DNA of 21,169 bases from Candidatus Segatella albertsiae (GCA_002451555.1 DKCU01000160.1:1-21169); one strand, 5' to 3'; shown: positions 5,947-15,407, counted from the stretch's first letter. Translations and numbers: made by a program. Notes: generated by a model from the sequence alone, not told the origin.

Positions 5947-8544
5947 CTATTTACTCAGATTAGCAATCGTAGCAATCATGGCAGCGATACTTGACATACT
6001 TGTTCCGAGGCTCATGGTCTCAGCTATGCTCATCTTGCGCTTCAGCTTGGCAGGTACGACAATCTCGCATCCAGGTTGCACCTTGGCGCCATGCCCCACT
6101 TTCGCCACTTTGCCGTTCATATAAATAATGTATGACTTGCTCTTGACAGCGTCGGAGGCAAAACCGCCTGCCTGGTCGATGTAGTAAGAAGCCTTTTTAC
6201 CCTTTTCGTAGGCAACGGTATTGGCATACATAACAGCACCATTGATCTTCACGGTTCCATTGTATTGTGGCACAACCAATCGGTCGCCTTCACGCAATAC
6301 GAGGTCATCGTCGCATCCAGGGTTCTTGATGGCTGCAGCCAAGTCGATGCCGACAGGATATTCGTCTGGTACATTAAACTTCTCCAGTTCTGCGTTCTTA
6401 GCACCTTCTGCGACCTGCTGGAGGTTGCTGCTGTTGCTGCTTGCCGCCAACTGAAGCAAGTTCTTTTGCTGTTGTTCTCTTTGCATCTTCAGTACAGCCT
6501 CCATACGTGCTTTCTCCGTAGCGTTGGCACGGCGAATCAGTCGTGCTCCCTTGATATAGGCTTCGTTGGTAGCACCTCCTGACTTGAGGAACAAGTCGCT
6601 CAAGCGGGCATTGCGTTTGGTGAGTGTATATGCGCCGGCAAACATGACCTCGCCTTCGATGGAAACATTCTGTTGCTCGCTATAGGCTGGGCTCTTGCGG
6701 ATATAGACCTCGTCGAATGGCATGAGGATGAACCCTGGGGTGCCATCGACTACAAAACCATCTTTCAGCGATAGCGTGTAAGTCTTGGCAATCAAACTGT
6801 CTGGTCGTGTGGCTTTGTTGTCCAATACACGGCGGCTAACGTTCACATTGACCGTAGAGGCTTTGTCTGTCAAGCCTCCAGCTTGAAGTACGAAGTCTTC
6901 GATGGTCTCGTTGTCTGCGTACTTATATGTGCCAGGATATTGCACTTCGCCACGGATTGTGATGGTGCGTTCCGTCATCTTCTCCTGCTTGGTAGGGATG
7001 AAGAGCACATCATTTTCCTTCAGAGGTATGTCGGCAACTTTTCCACTCATGATGCCTTCTATATCGACACTGATAACCTCCAGTGAGCGGTCGGATTTCA
7101 TGCGGTGCATCACGGCACGATTGGTGAAAGCATCCTCTGTCAGGCCTTCAGCATGCTCGACCAAAGTGCGGATGCTGTTGACTTGCTCGCCAAGGTTGTA
7201 CATACCTGGACGGAATACCGCTCCCTTCACTTCCACTGTATTGGCATAGCGAGGAAGAATGGAGTCAACGCTTACCGAGTCGCCGTCCTCGATGCGGAAA
7301 CTAGAGAAGTCGAACTCTTCCACGTTGAACACTGCATATTCTCGACCTGTCTTTCTGTTGATGCGTACAGATTTCTTGTAAGCATCGCCCGTGAAACTAC
7401 CAGCGTACTTCAACAAGGAGCTGATGCTCTCGTTCTTCTTCATCTCATAGAACATAGGGCGTTTCACCTTGCCCGTGACATTCACCAAGCAGTCGTATGG
7501 ACCGACGACAATCACGTCGTTGTCGGCAAGACGGACGTTGCCTGTCAACTTGCCATTGAGGATGTAGTCATAAATATCCACGACGGTGACAAGGCGGTTG
7601 TTCCTATATACCTTAATATTACGTAAGGTACCGAGGTCGTTGGTTCCGCCAGCCATATAAAGTGCATGGAAGACGGTGGCGAATGCAGAGAGGGTATAGG
7701 TACCCGGTGCTTTCACCTCACCCATCACATTGACCATGATGGTCTTGGTTTGTCCAACGGTCAACTTGATGTGGCTGGAAGTGTATCTGCTTCCGAGGGT
7801 GCCACGGAGGCGAGCGTTGGCTTGAGCTACCGTCAGGCCACTGACGCTGACAGGACCATATCCTTCGATGGTAACCGTTCCATCAGGAGAAACCGTGCTC
7901 TCGATGGTTTTCTGCGAAGCACCATAGATGTCGATGATGACAGCGTCACCAGGTCCCAAACGATAATTTTGTGGAGTGGCGATGTTCATGTTTGGCTCGA
8001 AGCTCAACTCCTTGTTATTAAAGATGTCTCTACCGAACACTTTCTTGCTGTTGTATTTCTTTTCGGCAAGCAGTCGGCGAAGCATCTGGGTGGAGTCAGG
8101 GTAGATGCCATACAATTCATCCTGCATATCCATGTATTCCTCGTCGTTACCATTATAGGTATGGACATACGAATTGTCGCGTTGCGCTTTCACCCTATAG
8201 TTGCTGTAGTTGGAGGCTTCTTGGTCTGCTCGCTTGCCATAGTCATCACGAGTCTTGCCGTTGTTGGTTCTCAGGCGAGAAGAGCCTTTGGAATTGGAAG
8301 CTCCCGATAAGTTGTCCAATCCACCTTGCTTCGCTTCTCGCTCATATCGGGTACGGACACGCCGAATTTGTGAAATATCGACACCACGTTGCATCAACTT
8401 GGTGACGATTTGTGCATTTGAGGTACCAGAATTGTGCTCCTTTACCACAAACTGCATGACTTGGTCGTCTGTCATGCTTGAAGATTGTGCCATGGCAGTT
8501 GTTGACATCAATGCCATGAGCACAAAGATGATGTATTTCTTCAT
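5947..8544 (-). CDS. SLBB-domain polysaccharide export protein
   Basis: This 865-aa envelope protein begins with a Sec signal peptide (MKKYIIFVLMALMSTTAMAQ; cleavage probably after AMA). A Poly_export domain starts at RLGPGDAVIIDIYG (about 195-265) and is followed by about six SLBB-like modules, recognised by their recurring 'V-GEV--PGTY' openings: near 270 (VNVMGEVKAPGTY), 355, 437 (VEVKGAVFRPGMY), 527 (ITIRGEVQYPGTY), 627 (VSIEGEVMFAGAY) and 764. A charged, Gln-rich, coiled-coil-like insertion lies at about 676-725, and the C-terminus is a hydrophobic helix (about 838-862). This is the Wza-related layout enlarged in Bacteroidota, where such proteins export capsule or exopolysaccharide. No glycosyltransferase, Wzc-like kinase or flippase gene is nearby, so it is an orphan exporter gene here. 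It follows the RNA helicase on the same strand after 62 bases; no clear promoter is visible in that gap. Confidence 0.9.
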   Translation of the reverse strand: MKKYIIFVLMALMSTTAMAQSSSMTDDQVMQFVVKEHNSGTSNAQIVTKLMQRGVDISQIRRVRTRYEREAKQGGLDNLSGASNSKGSSRLRTNNGKTRDDYGKRADQEASNYSNYRVKAQRDNSYVHTYNGNDEEYMDMQDELYGIYPDSTQMLRRLLAEKKYNSKKVFGRDIFNNKELSFEPNMNIATPQNYRLGPGDAVIIDIYGASQKTIESTVSPDGTVTIEGYGPVSVSGLTVAQANARLRGTLGSRYTSSHIKLTVGQTKTIMVNVMGEVKAPGTYTLSAFATVFHALYMAGGTNDLGTLRNIKVYRNNRLVTVVDIYDYILNGKLTGNVRLADNDVIVVGPYDCLVNVTGKVKRPMFYEMKKNESISSLLKYAGSFTGDAYKKSVRINRKTGREYAVFNVEEFDFSSFRIEDGDSVSVDSILPRYANTVEVKGAVFRPGMYNLGEQVNSIRTLVEHAEGLTEDAFTNRAVMHRMKSDRSLEVISVDIEGIMSGKVADIPLKENDVLFIPTKQEKMTERTITIRGEVQYPGTYKYADNETIEDFVLQAGGLTDKASTVNVNVSRRVLDNKATRPDSLIAKTYTLSLKDGFVVDGTPGFILMPFDEVYIRKSPAYSEQQNVSIEGEVMFAGAYTLTKRNARLSDLFLKSGGATNEAYIKGARLIRRANATEKARMEAVLKMQREQQQKNLLQLAASSNSSNLQQVAEGAKNAELEKFNVPDEYPVGIDLAAAIKNPGCDDDLVLREGDRLVVPQYNGTVKINGAVMYANTVAYEKGKKASYYIDQAGGFASDAVKSKSYIIYMNGKVAKVGHGAKVQPGCEIVVPAKLKRKMSIAETMSLGTSMSSIAAMIATIANLSK

Positions 8545-8606
8545 TTCTAAATGTTTTGTTCTTTCTTTAATAACTCAAATTCCTTGATTTTGTTGCAAAT
8601 GTTGGG

Positions 8607-10304
8607 TTATTTCTTAAAGCCAAAAATTCGTTTGATGAATTTCTTCACGACATTTTCTTTCTTTTGTGGGTTCACAATAGGTGTTGGCTTGCGTGAAGCT
8701 GTCTTGTCGTTTGATTTCTTCTGTGCGACGCCTCTACCTCGGCCGTTGCTTCCAGGACGTAAGTTCTCGGCGTTGTTGTTGCGTGGGTTCTTGTTGGAGC
8801 GGTTGTCTTGGGCGTTGCGATTCTTACGATTGCCTTGCTTGTTGCCGTTGCTATTGTTTGGTCGCTTTCCGTTGGTGTTGTTTTGTGGTGCGGCCTTTCC
8901 GTTAGAAGAGTTCTTTCTTCTGTTGGCGTTTCTTGTCTTATTGCCACCAGTGTTCTCGTTCTTCGTTCCGTTCTCGCCATTCTCAGCTTTTGGCTCGCCA
9001 GTAGGGTTGCCCATCTTTTCCTGACGGTAGTTCTTGTTGTTTGGCTTACGTTTGTGGGCGGTCTGGTCGCGGTCCTTTTGTCTGCGGCTCTTGGCGCTAG
9101 ACTTGCCTTTGCCGTTTCTATCCCTGCCAGGTTTGGTAGGCTTGTCTAGCTTTACATATTCAGGACCTTCGCCACATTCCTCAGGCAGAGGCATCTTTTC
9201 TACCACTTTTTCCAGGAACTTCTCTATTTGCTGGAACCAATAGATGTCCATCTCGTTGACCAAGGTGATAGCTCTTCCGTCACGGTCGGCACGAGCAGTA
9301 CGACCTATGCGGTGAACGTAATCTTCTGTATCGTGAGGTACATCGAAGTTGATGACCAAGGTGATGTCGTCGATGTCGATGCCTCTGGCAACGATGTCTG
9401 TGGCTACCAATACATCTATCTGTCCACTCTTAAATTTGAACATGATGTCGTCACGCTCAGGCTGTGTCAAGTCTGAGTGCATCTCGCCGCAGTTTATCTT
9501 TTGCTGTTGTAGGGAAGCAGAGAGTTGCTTAACTTTCATCTTGCTTCCGCAGAAGATGATGACACGCTTGAGGTCTCCTTGTTTGAATATGTCCTTGATG
9601 ATGCTCATCTTCTGAGCCTCATAGCAAACATAAGCCTCTTGCTTGATTTTTTCAGCAGGCTTGCTGACGGCAAGTTTGATTTCCACAGGGTTTTTGAGCA
9701 ATGTCTTCGCCAACTCTTCGATTTTCTTCGGCATTGTGGCGGAGAACATGATGGTCTGGCAAGTCTTAGGCAGTTTCTTGGCGATGGTCATGATGTCCTC
9801 CGAGAAACCCATGTCGAGCATACGGTCTGCCTCGTCAAGAATGAAGAAACTGACTTTGCTCAAATCTACATTGCCCAAGCTGATGTGAGTAATCAGACGG
9901 CCTGGGGTAGCGATGACTACGTCGGCACCCATGCGAAGGCTCTTGAGCTCCTGGTCGTATCTACCTCCGTCATTGCCACCATAGACAGCCACGCTACTTA
10001 CTCCTTGCAGGTAGTAGCTGAAACCTTGCATGGCTTGGTCTATCTGCTGTGCTAGCTCACGGGTCGGTGACATGATCACGCAGTTGATGGCATCTTCAGG
10101 ATAGCCGCCATCGTCCAATTTGCTTAGGATAGGCAGCAAGTAGGCAGCTGTCTTGCCAGTGCCAGTCTGGGCTACGCCCAAGACATCCTTACCATCCAAT
10201 ATCTCAGGAATACATTTTTCTTGTACAGGGGTGCATTTGTCGAAATGCATATCGTAAAGTGCATCGAGCACATTATCGTTCAAATCTAATTCGTCGAAAT
10301 ACAT
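8607..10304 (-). CDS. DEAD-box ATP-dependent RNA helicase with long basic Asn-rich tail
   Basis: This 565-aa protein is an RhlE-like DEAD-box helicase. The motifs are complete: Q-motif region (TPVQEKCIP, 25-33), motif I AQTGTGKT (45-52), Ia PTRELAQQ (80-87), Ib TPGR (133-136), II DEAD (157-160), III SAT (188-190), IV IIFCGSK (249-255), V VATDIVARGID (300-310) and VI HRIGRTAR (331-338). From about 388 to 540 a low-complexity tail rich in Asn, Lys, Arg and Gly follows, ending in a compact basic segment (KKFIKRIFGFKK). Such tails bind RNA nonspecifically. The core unwinds or remodels RNA during ribosome assembly, decay or cold adaptation. It follows the LptF/G-type permease after 79 AT-rich bases and precedes the SLBB gene. 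No specific regulatory element is visible. Confidence 0.93.
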   Translation of the reverse strand: MYFDELDLNDNVLDALYDMHFDKCTPVQEKCIPEILDGKDVLGVAQTGTGKTAAYLLPILSKLDDGGYPEDAINCVIMSPTRELAQQIDQAMQGFSYYLQGVSSVAVYGGNDGGRYDQELKSLRMGADVVIATPGRLITHISLGNVDLSKVSFFILDEADRMLDMGFSEDIMTIAKKLPKTCQTIMFSATMPKKIEELAKTLLKNPVEIKLAVSKPAEKIKQEAYVCYEAQKMSIIKDIFKQGDLKRVIIFCGSKMKVKQLSASLQQQKINCGEMHSDLTQPERDDIMFKFKSGQIDVLVATDIVARGIDIDDITLVINFDVPHDTEDYVHRIGRTARADRDGRAITLVNEMDIYWFQQIEKFLEKVVEKMPLPEECGEGPEYVKLDKPTKPGRDRNGKGKSSAKSRRQKDRDQTAHKRKPNNKNYRQEKMGNPTGEPKAENGENGTKNENTGGNKTRNANRRKNSSNGKAAPQNNTNGKRPNNSNGNKQGNRKNRNAQDNRSNKNPRNNNAENLRPGSNGRGRGVAQKKSNDKTASRKPTPIVNPQKKENVVKKFIKRIFGFKK

Positions 10305-10383
10305 AATACTTAAATTATAGTTAATGAATAATTTAGAAAACAGATATATTGCTTTCCTTATACATTATTATTTATTATTTTTT

Positions 10384-11625
10384 TTATCTCGGTGCCTTTC
10401 GGTAGCAGAAGTATGCTACGATGGCGAAGATGAAGTTTGGCATCCATGCTGCCAGCATCGGTGGAAAGTTGGCTTGGATGGCGAAGGTCGCAGATACGGT
10501 CTGGAGCATGATGTAACCAAAGCTGAGTGCCAGTCCGACGCCCAGGGCCATGCCCATTCCGCCTTTCCGCTTCTTGGCTGATAGGGACAGACCGATGATG
10601 GTCAGTATGAAGGAGGCGAACGAAGAGGCGATGCGCTTGTGGTATTCCACTTGATACTGCACTACGTTGCCAGAGCCTCGGTCTATCTGCTTGCCGATGT
10701 AAGCTTTCAACTCGGGACTTGTGAACGTCTCTTGCTGTCCCTTGGAATATACCAGGTCGGTAGGTTCCATGGTAATCAGCGTGTCTTTCTCAGCCCCGCT
10801 GGTGATGTGCTCTCTCATACCTTGCAGTTTTCTGACCTTCCAGTTGCGGATTTTCCAATGGTACTTGGAGTCGGAGATGGTGTCGTATTGTACCTCCATG
10901 GCTGTGAGGTGGCTGACGAGCTTCTTGTCCTGGAACTTGTCCAAGCAAAAACCATATCCTCTCTTGCAGGTGTTGTCATAGTGCTGTATGTAAGCGATGA
11001 CACCACGATCCACCTGCAACTGCACATTGTCTGCCGAAGTGTTCTTCGATTTCTTCTTGTACATGTTCTCGAAGTTCTGTCGGACGACGGTTCCATGCGG
11101 AATGACGTATGCGGAAAGCGTATAGGACAGGGCGGACAGCATGATGCAAGTAAGCATGTATGGTCGCATGAGACGCTTGAAGGAGGTTCCTGAAGCGAGA
11201 ATGGCGATAATCTCGGAATTGCCTGCCATCTTCGTGGTGAAGAGGATGACGGCAATGAATACAAACAAGGCACTAAACAAGTTGGCGAAGTAAGGCACGA
11301 AATTGGCGTAGTAATCGAAGACGATGGCACGCAAAGGTGCATGGTTCTCAGTAAACTTGGCCAAGTTGTCGTTTACATCGAAGACGATGGCTATGGCAAT
11401 GATCAGTGCAATGCTGAAGAAATAATATCCCACAAACTTCTTGATGATATACCAGTCCAGGCGCTTGATGTATCTGAATGGGTTGATATATTTCAGAAAT
11501 CTTAGGAATCTCAATTTGTGAGCAGTCCATTGCGAAGCTTTGATGAGCCACGCAAAATGCTTGCCAAACCATCGCTCCAACTTGTATCTTCTGCGATGTT
11601 TCCTTATTTGTTTGAAATTCTTCAT
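10384..11625 (-). CDS. LptF/LptG family permease (YjgP/YjgQ), LPS transport
   Basis: This 413-aa inner-membrane protein has the YjgP/YjgQ layout: three N-terminal transmembrane segments (about 65-84, 110-130 and 155-175), a large periplasmic beta-rich domain (about 180-325) and three C-terminal segments (about 332-349, 357-378 and 385-407). With an LptB ATPase it would extract lipopolysaccharide from the inner membrane and pass it to the Lpt bridge. A basic N-terminal extension of about 55 residues (MKNFKQIRKHRRRYKLERWF...) precedes the usual 'LDWYIIKKFVGYYFF' start; an internal start would remove it, but no ATG lies in that extension after the first. LptF and LptG cannot be separated from this sequence. 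It lies downstream of tgt by 94 bases, an arrangement that I recall as common in Bacteroidota, and the partner permease gene is not in this window. Confidence 0.88.
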   Translation of the reverse strand: MKNFKQIRKHRRRYKLERWFGKHFAWLIKASQWTAHKLRFLRFLKYINPFRYIKRLDWYIIKKFVGYYFFSIALIIAIAIVFDVNDNLAKFTENHAPLRAIVFDYYANFVPYFANLFSALFVFIAVILFTTKMAGNSEIIAILASGTSFKRLMRPYMLTCIMLSALSYTLSAYVIPHGTVVRQNFENMYKKKSKNTSADNVQLQVDRGVIAYIQHYDNTCKRGYGFCLDKFQDKKLVSHLTAMEVQYDTISDSKYHWKIRNWKVRKLQGMREHITSGAEKDTLITMEPTDLVYSKGQQETFTSPELKAYIGKQIDRGSGNVVQYQVEYHKRIASSFASFILTIIGLSLSAKKRKGGMGMALGVGLALSFGYIMLQTVSATFAIQANFPPMLAAWMPNFIFAIVAYFCYRKAPR

Positions 11626-11719
11626 TTTATGATTCTTCTTTGGTTAGATGGATAGTCGCTGTAACCAAGACTTTGGTGTAGTTCATTCCTAAACCTCTAA
11701 CTTATAACTCCTAACTTTT
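11626..11719. other. tgt to permease spacer with short repeats
   Basis: TTGGTTA (11640-11646) and TAACCAA (11662-11668) form a 7-bp stem in the permease leader. On the minus strand, the region just after the tgt stop carries a degenerate direct repeat of the AAGTTAG-GAGTT/AAGTTAGAGGTT kind (about 11684-11717). No -7 box is visible, so co-transcription from tgt is plausible. Confidence 0.35.
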
Positions 11720-12847
11720 TTAGATTCTTCGTCCGAGTTGGTCGATGATAGAGCGCTTCCATTGCACGAAGTCGCCTTGCTCGATATGTTGACGAGCATC
11801 AGTTACCAATCGGAGGTAGAAAGCTAAGTTGTGGATGCTTGCGATTTGCATGGCGAGCAACTCCTGGGCTTTGAAGAGGTGGTGCAAGTATGCCTTGGTG
11901 GTGGTGCGGTCGATGTCGCATCCATCAGGATCGACAGGACTGAAGTCCATCTCCCATTTCTTGTTGCGCATGTTCATCGTGCCATTGTAAGTGAACAGCA
12001 TGGCGTTTCTACCATTTCGGGTCGGCATCACGCAGTCGAACATATCGACGCCTCGCTCGATGGCTTCGAGGATGTTCTGTGGAGTGCCCACTCCCATCAG
12101 ATAACGAGGCTTGTCCTTAGGCAGGATTTCATTGACCACCTCTATCATCTCGTACATCACCTCGGTAGGCTCACCTACGGCAAGACCACCTATGGCGTTT
12201 CCGTCGGCTCCCTTGTCGGCGACAAACTTAGCAGCTTCTCTTCTCAACTCAGGGAATGTACAGCCTTGCACGATAGGGAAGAGGCTCTGGTTGTAACCAT
12301 ACAAAGGCTCCGTCTCGTTGAAACGTTTGAAACAGCGGTCCAGCCAACGCTGCGTCATCTCCAAACTTTTCTTGGCGTACTGGTAGTCGCTTTGTCCTGG
12401 AGGGCATTCGTCAAGAGCCATCATGATGTCGGCACCGATGATGCGCTCTGTGTCCATTACGTTCTCTGGTGTAAAGATGTGCTTGCTGCCATCAATATGG
12501 GAGCGAAACTCGCATCCCTCTTCTCTCAGCTTGCGGATACCTGTCAGCGAGAACACTTGGAAGCCGCCGCTATCCGTGAGGATAGGACGTTCCCAACCGT
12601 TGAAACCATGCAAGCCACCTGCTGCCTTCATCACTTCCAGTCCTGGGCGGAGATAGAGGTGGTAGGTGTTGCCCAGGATAATCTGAGCCTTCACTTGGTT
12701 GCGGAGTTCGTCGAAGTGTACGCCTTTTACGGAGCCCACGGTGCCCACGGGCATGAAGATCGGAGTCTTGATTTGTCCGTGGTCGGTGGTGATGATACCT
12801 GTGCGGGCATCGCTGGCCTTATCTGTTACTTGTAGTTCAAATTTCAT
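11720..12847 (-). CDS. tgt: tRNA-guanine transglycosylase (queuine/preQ1), zinc site degenerate
   Basis: This 375-aa TGT exchanges guanine 34 of GUN-anticodon tRNAs (Asp, Asn, His, Tyr) for preQ1, or for queuine where salvaged, in the queuosine pathway. The family motifs are clear: ILGNTYHLYLRPG (57-69), TDSGGFQVFSL (91-101) with general acid/base D92, the substrate-pocket loop QGC and GGLAVGEP (194-196, 220-227), and DMFDCVMPTRNGR (268-280) with nucleophile D271. The structural zinc site normally reads C-x-C-x2-C followed by H about 26 residues later. Here the segment is DPDGCDIDRTTTKAY, keeping C310 and H339 but lacking the other two cysteines. Length and fold-defining motifs are otherwise normal, so the enzyme is probably active. 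It sits 46 bases downstream of lon on the same strand and upstream of the LPS permease. Confidence 0.95.
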   Translation of the reverse strand: MKFELQVTDKASDARTGIITTDHGQIKTPIFMPVGTVGSVKGVHFDELRNQVKAQIILGNTYHLYLRPGLEVMKAAGGLHGFNGWERPILTDSGGFQVFSLTGIRKLREEGCEFRSHIDGSKHIFTPENVMDTERIIGADIMMALDECPPGQSDYQYAKKSLEMTQRWLDRCFKRFNETEPLYGYNQSLFPIVQGCTFPELRREAAKFVADKGADGNAIGGLAVGEPTEVMYEMIEVVNEILPKDKPRYLMGVGTPQNILEAIERGVDMFDCVMPTRNGRNAMLFTYNGTMNMRNKKWEMDFSPVDPDGCDIDRTTTKAYLHHLFKAQELLAMQIASIHNLAFYLRLVTDARQHIEQGDFVQWKRSIIDQLGRRI

Positions 12848-12893
12848 CTTTAATAAATTCGTGTTGAATATTGAAAATCATGTGTAGATTGCT

Positions 12894-15380
12894 CTACGCT
12901 TCTTTTTTCTTTTCTTCGTTGCTCTTATCTTCTTCGATGGTGAAATCTATCGGATTGTCAACCTTTTTGTCCGTCAACGCAAATCTCCAAACATCGGCTA
13001 CATTCTCAACATAGTGGAATTCCACTCCCTTGCGGTATTGCTCAGGAATTTCCTCGATGTCCTTCTGGTTGGCTTGACACATCACGATGTCGGTGATGCC
13101 AGCTCGCTTGGCTGCCAGAATCTTTTCCTTGATTCCGCCTACAGGAAGCACTTTGCCTCGTAGAGTAATCTCGCCCGTCATCGCCGTGTTCTTGCGTACC
13201 TTGCGCTGGGTAAGGGCGGAGGCAATGCTGGTGGCGATGGTGATACCTGCCGATGGTCCGTCTTTAGGTGTTGCTCCCTCGGGCACATGGATGTGGATGT
13301 TCCAATTGCTGAAGATGCGGTAATCGACACCGAGCAAGTCGATGTGTGCCTTGACATACTCCAATGCGATGACGGCGGATTCCTTCATGACATCTCCTAA
13401 GTTTCCGGTCAGGGTAAGCTTTCCAGCCTTTCCCTTGCTCAAGGATGTCTCGATGAAGAGTATCTCTCCGCCTACTGAAGTCCATGCCAATCCTGTGACG
13501 ACACCAGCGTAGTCGTTGCCTTGGTAGATGTCGCGGTTGAAAGGAGGGTTGCCCAACAAGGTATCTATGTCGGCAGGCGTGATGCTTGTCGTGCCCAACT
13601 CTTCCTCGTAAGCCAACTTGTATGCCATCTTGCGCAGGGCTTTGTTGATTTGTTTTTCCAACTGTCGCACACCGCTTTCCCGGGTATAGTGCTCTATGAT
13701 TTTCTCGATGGAAGCTTTGGCGAACTTGATTTTAGGAGAGTATTTGCTCAACCCCGTATTTTCCAATTCCTTGGGTATCAAATGTCGCTTGGCGATTTCG
13801 ATCTTTTCCTCCGTGATGTAACCGCTAACCTCGATGAGTTCCATGCGGTCGAGCAATGGGCGAGGGATGGAGCCGAGGTCGTTGGCGGTGGCGATAAACA
13901 AGACCTTGGACAAGTCGTAATCCACATCAAGGTAGTTGTCGTGGAAGGCGTTGTTCTGCTCAGGGTCGAGTACCTCAAGCAATGCCGAAGAAGGGTCGCC
14001 GTTGAAGTTGGCTTGGGCTATCTTGTCGATCTCGTCCAGAATGAAGACGGGATTTCCACTACCAGCTTTCTGGATGCTCTTGATGATGCGTCCTGGCATG
14101 GCACCGATGTAGGTGCGGCGGTGTCCCCTGATTTCAGCCTCGTCATGAAGACCGCCCAAAGATACCCTGACATATTTCCTCTTCATGGCTTCGGCGATGC
14201 TCTTTCCAAGGCTAGTCTTACCCACTCCAGGAGGACCATACAGGCAGAGGATCGGACTCTTCTGGTCATCGCGCAAGGCTCTCACGGCAAGATATTCCAG
14301 GATACGCTCTTTCACTTTTTCCATGCCATAGTGGTCTTTGTCCAGCACTTTCTTGGCATGTTTCAAGCTCAAGTCGTCCTTGGTACACTCGTCCCAAGGC
14401 AAATCAACCAATGTCTGCAGATAATTTATCTGGATGGGATAGTCTGGGCTTTGAGGATTGATCGTGTCCAGTTTCTTGTATTCTTTCTGGAAGGTCTTCT
14501 CGATCTTTTCATTCCATTTCTTGTTCTTGGCTTTCTCTATGATCTCCTTCTTCTCTGGGTTTGACTCGTTGCCTCCTAGCTCCTCCTTGATGTTCTTGAG
14601 CTGCTGTTGCAAGAAATACTCGCGCTGCTGTTCGTCCAGGTCGCTCTTGGTCTTTCTTCTGATATCAGACTCCAGCGCAAACAGTTGCATCAACTTGTTG
14701 CCCATTTTGATGGCTTCTGTGATGCGGTCGTTGAGTTTGTTGATGGAGAGCAACTTGAGCTTTTCCTCGATGCTGTAAGGCATGGAAGAGAAGATGAAGT
14801 TAGGTCGCACCAGAGGGTTGCTGATGTTGTTGAGGGCATATTCGGCCTCGTTAGACATATCTTCGCTGGCATGTATCAAGTCGATGGTTTGGTTGTACAG
14901 GGCTTGTTGGAGAATCTTGAACTCCGAGTCTCCCTTCTTTGGCCAGATCTCTGGGATGCTTTCCACCTCACCTTCGTAGTAAGGGTGAGTTTGAGTGATT
15001 TTGTTGAGTCTGCATCTTCCAAGTGCCTGGACAACGATAGTCGTTTGCTTTTCTGGACCCGGTAAATCGATCATCTTGATGAGACGGCAGAATACGCCGA
15101 TCTCGCTTAAGTCCTTTTGCTCAGGAATTTCTACTTCTTCGTCCTTTTGGCAGAAAGAGCAAAATATAGGGTCTTCGGTCTTTTGCTGACGCATATGCTC
15201 CAATAAAGCGACGCTTTGGCTTCTTCCCAGAACGATAGGAGTGAGAACTGTAGGGAAAAGCACAAGGCCACGGGTACATAGGATAGGGTATGCCCCCGGT
15301 TTTTTTTCTGTGATAAGCTTGGTTACATCGCCTTCATAGTCGGCGATCATTTGTACTTGAGTTTCTCTATTGTTGTTCAT
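12894..15380 (-). CDS. lon: ATP-dependent Lon protease (LonA type)
   Basis: This 828-aa LonA-type AAA+ serine protease degrades misfolded and regulatory proteins in the cytosol. It has an N-terminal LON substrate-binding domain (about 30-235, 'PILCTRGLVLFPTVLTPIVLGR'), a coiled-coil region (about 240-300, QQREYFLQQQLKNIKEELGG), an AAA+ module with Walker A GPPGVGKT (382-389), Walker B FILDE (446-450) and arginine-finger region (PRPLLDRME), and a C-terminal peptidase domain with the Ser-Lys dyad S710 (PKDGPSAG) and K753 (GGIKEK). A short acidic/Lys-rich tail ends the protein. The length matches typical bacterial Lon. It heads the minus-strand series and has a -7 box (TAACTTTG) close to its start, so it likely has its own promoter and may drive tgt. 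Confidence 0.97.
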   Translation of the reverse strand: MNNNRETQVQMIADYEGDVTKLITEKKPGAYPILCTRGLVLFPTVLTPIVLGRSQSVALLEHMRQQKTEDPIFCSFCQKDEEVEIPEQKDLSEIGVFCRLIKMIDLPGPEKQTTIVVQALGRCRLNKITQTHPYYEGEVESIPEIWPKKGDSEFKILQQALYNQTIDLIHASEDMSNEAEYALNNISNPLVRPNFIFSSMPYSIEEKLKLLSINKLNDRITEAIKMGNKLMQLFALESDIRRKTKSDLDEQQREYFLQQQLKNIKEELGGNESNPEKKEIIEKAKNKKWNEKIEKTFQKEYKKLDTINPQSPDYPIQINYLQTLVDLPWDECTKDDLSLKHAKKVLDKDHYGMEKVKERILEYLAVRALRDDQKSPILCLYGPPGVGKTSLGKSIAEAMKRKYVRVSLGGLHDEAEIRGHRRTYIGAMPGRIIKSIQKAGSGNPVFILDEIDKIAQANFNGDPSSALLEVLDPEQNNAFHDNYLDVDYDLSKVLFIATANDLGSIPRPLLDRMELIEVSGYITEEKIEIAKRHLIPKELENTGLSKYSPKIKFAKASIEKIIEHYTRESGVRQLEKQINKALRKMAYKLAYEEELGTTSITPADIDTLLGNPPFNRDIYQGNDYAGVVTGLAWTSVGGEILFIETSLSKGKAGKLTLTGNLGDVMKESAVIALEYVKAHIDLLGVDYRIFSNWNIHIHVPEGATPKDGPSAGITIATSIASALTQRKVRKNTAMTGEITLRGKVLPVGGIKEKILAAKRAGITDIVMCQANQKDIEEIPEQYRKGVEFHYVENVADVWRFALTDKKVDNPIDFTIEEDKSNEEKKKEA

Positions 15381-15407
15381 AACTAGTTATAAATCCATTT
15401 TGACTTG

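Noticed and set aside
8672..8980. Thr/Arg-rich 102-codon frame inside the helicase tail
   Set aside because: It is a shifted reading of the low-complexity helicase tail on the same strand; repetitive codons keep alternative frames open.
11831..12835. 334-codon plus-strand frame opposite tgt
   Set aside because: tgt is unambiguous on the minus strand; the plus frame is an antisense shadow without family features.
13521..14564. 347-codon plus-strand frame opposite lon
   Set aside because: It lies entirely inside the Lon coding region, including the Walker motifs, and reads as an antisense shadow.
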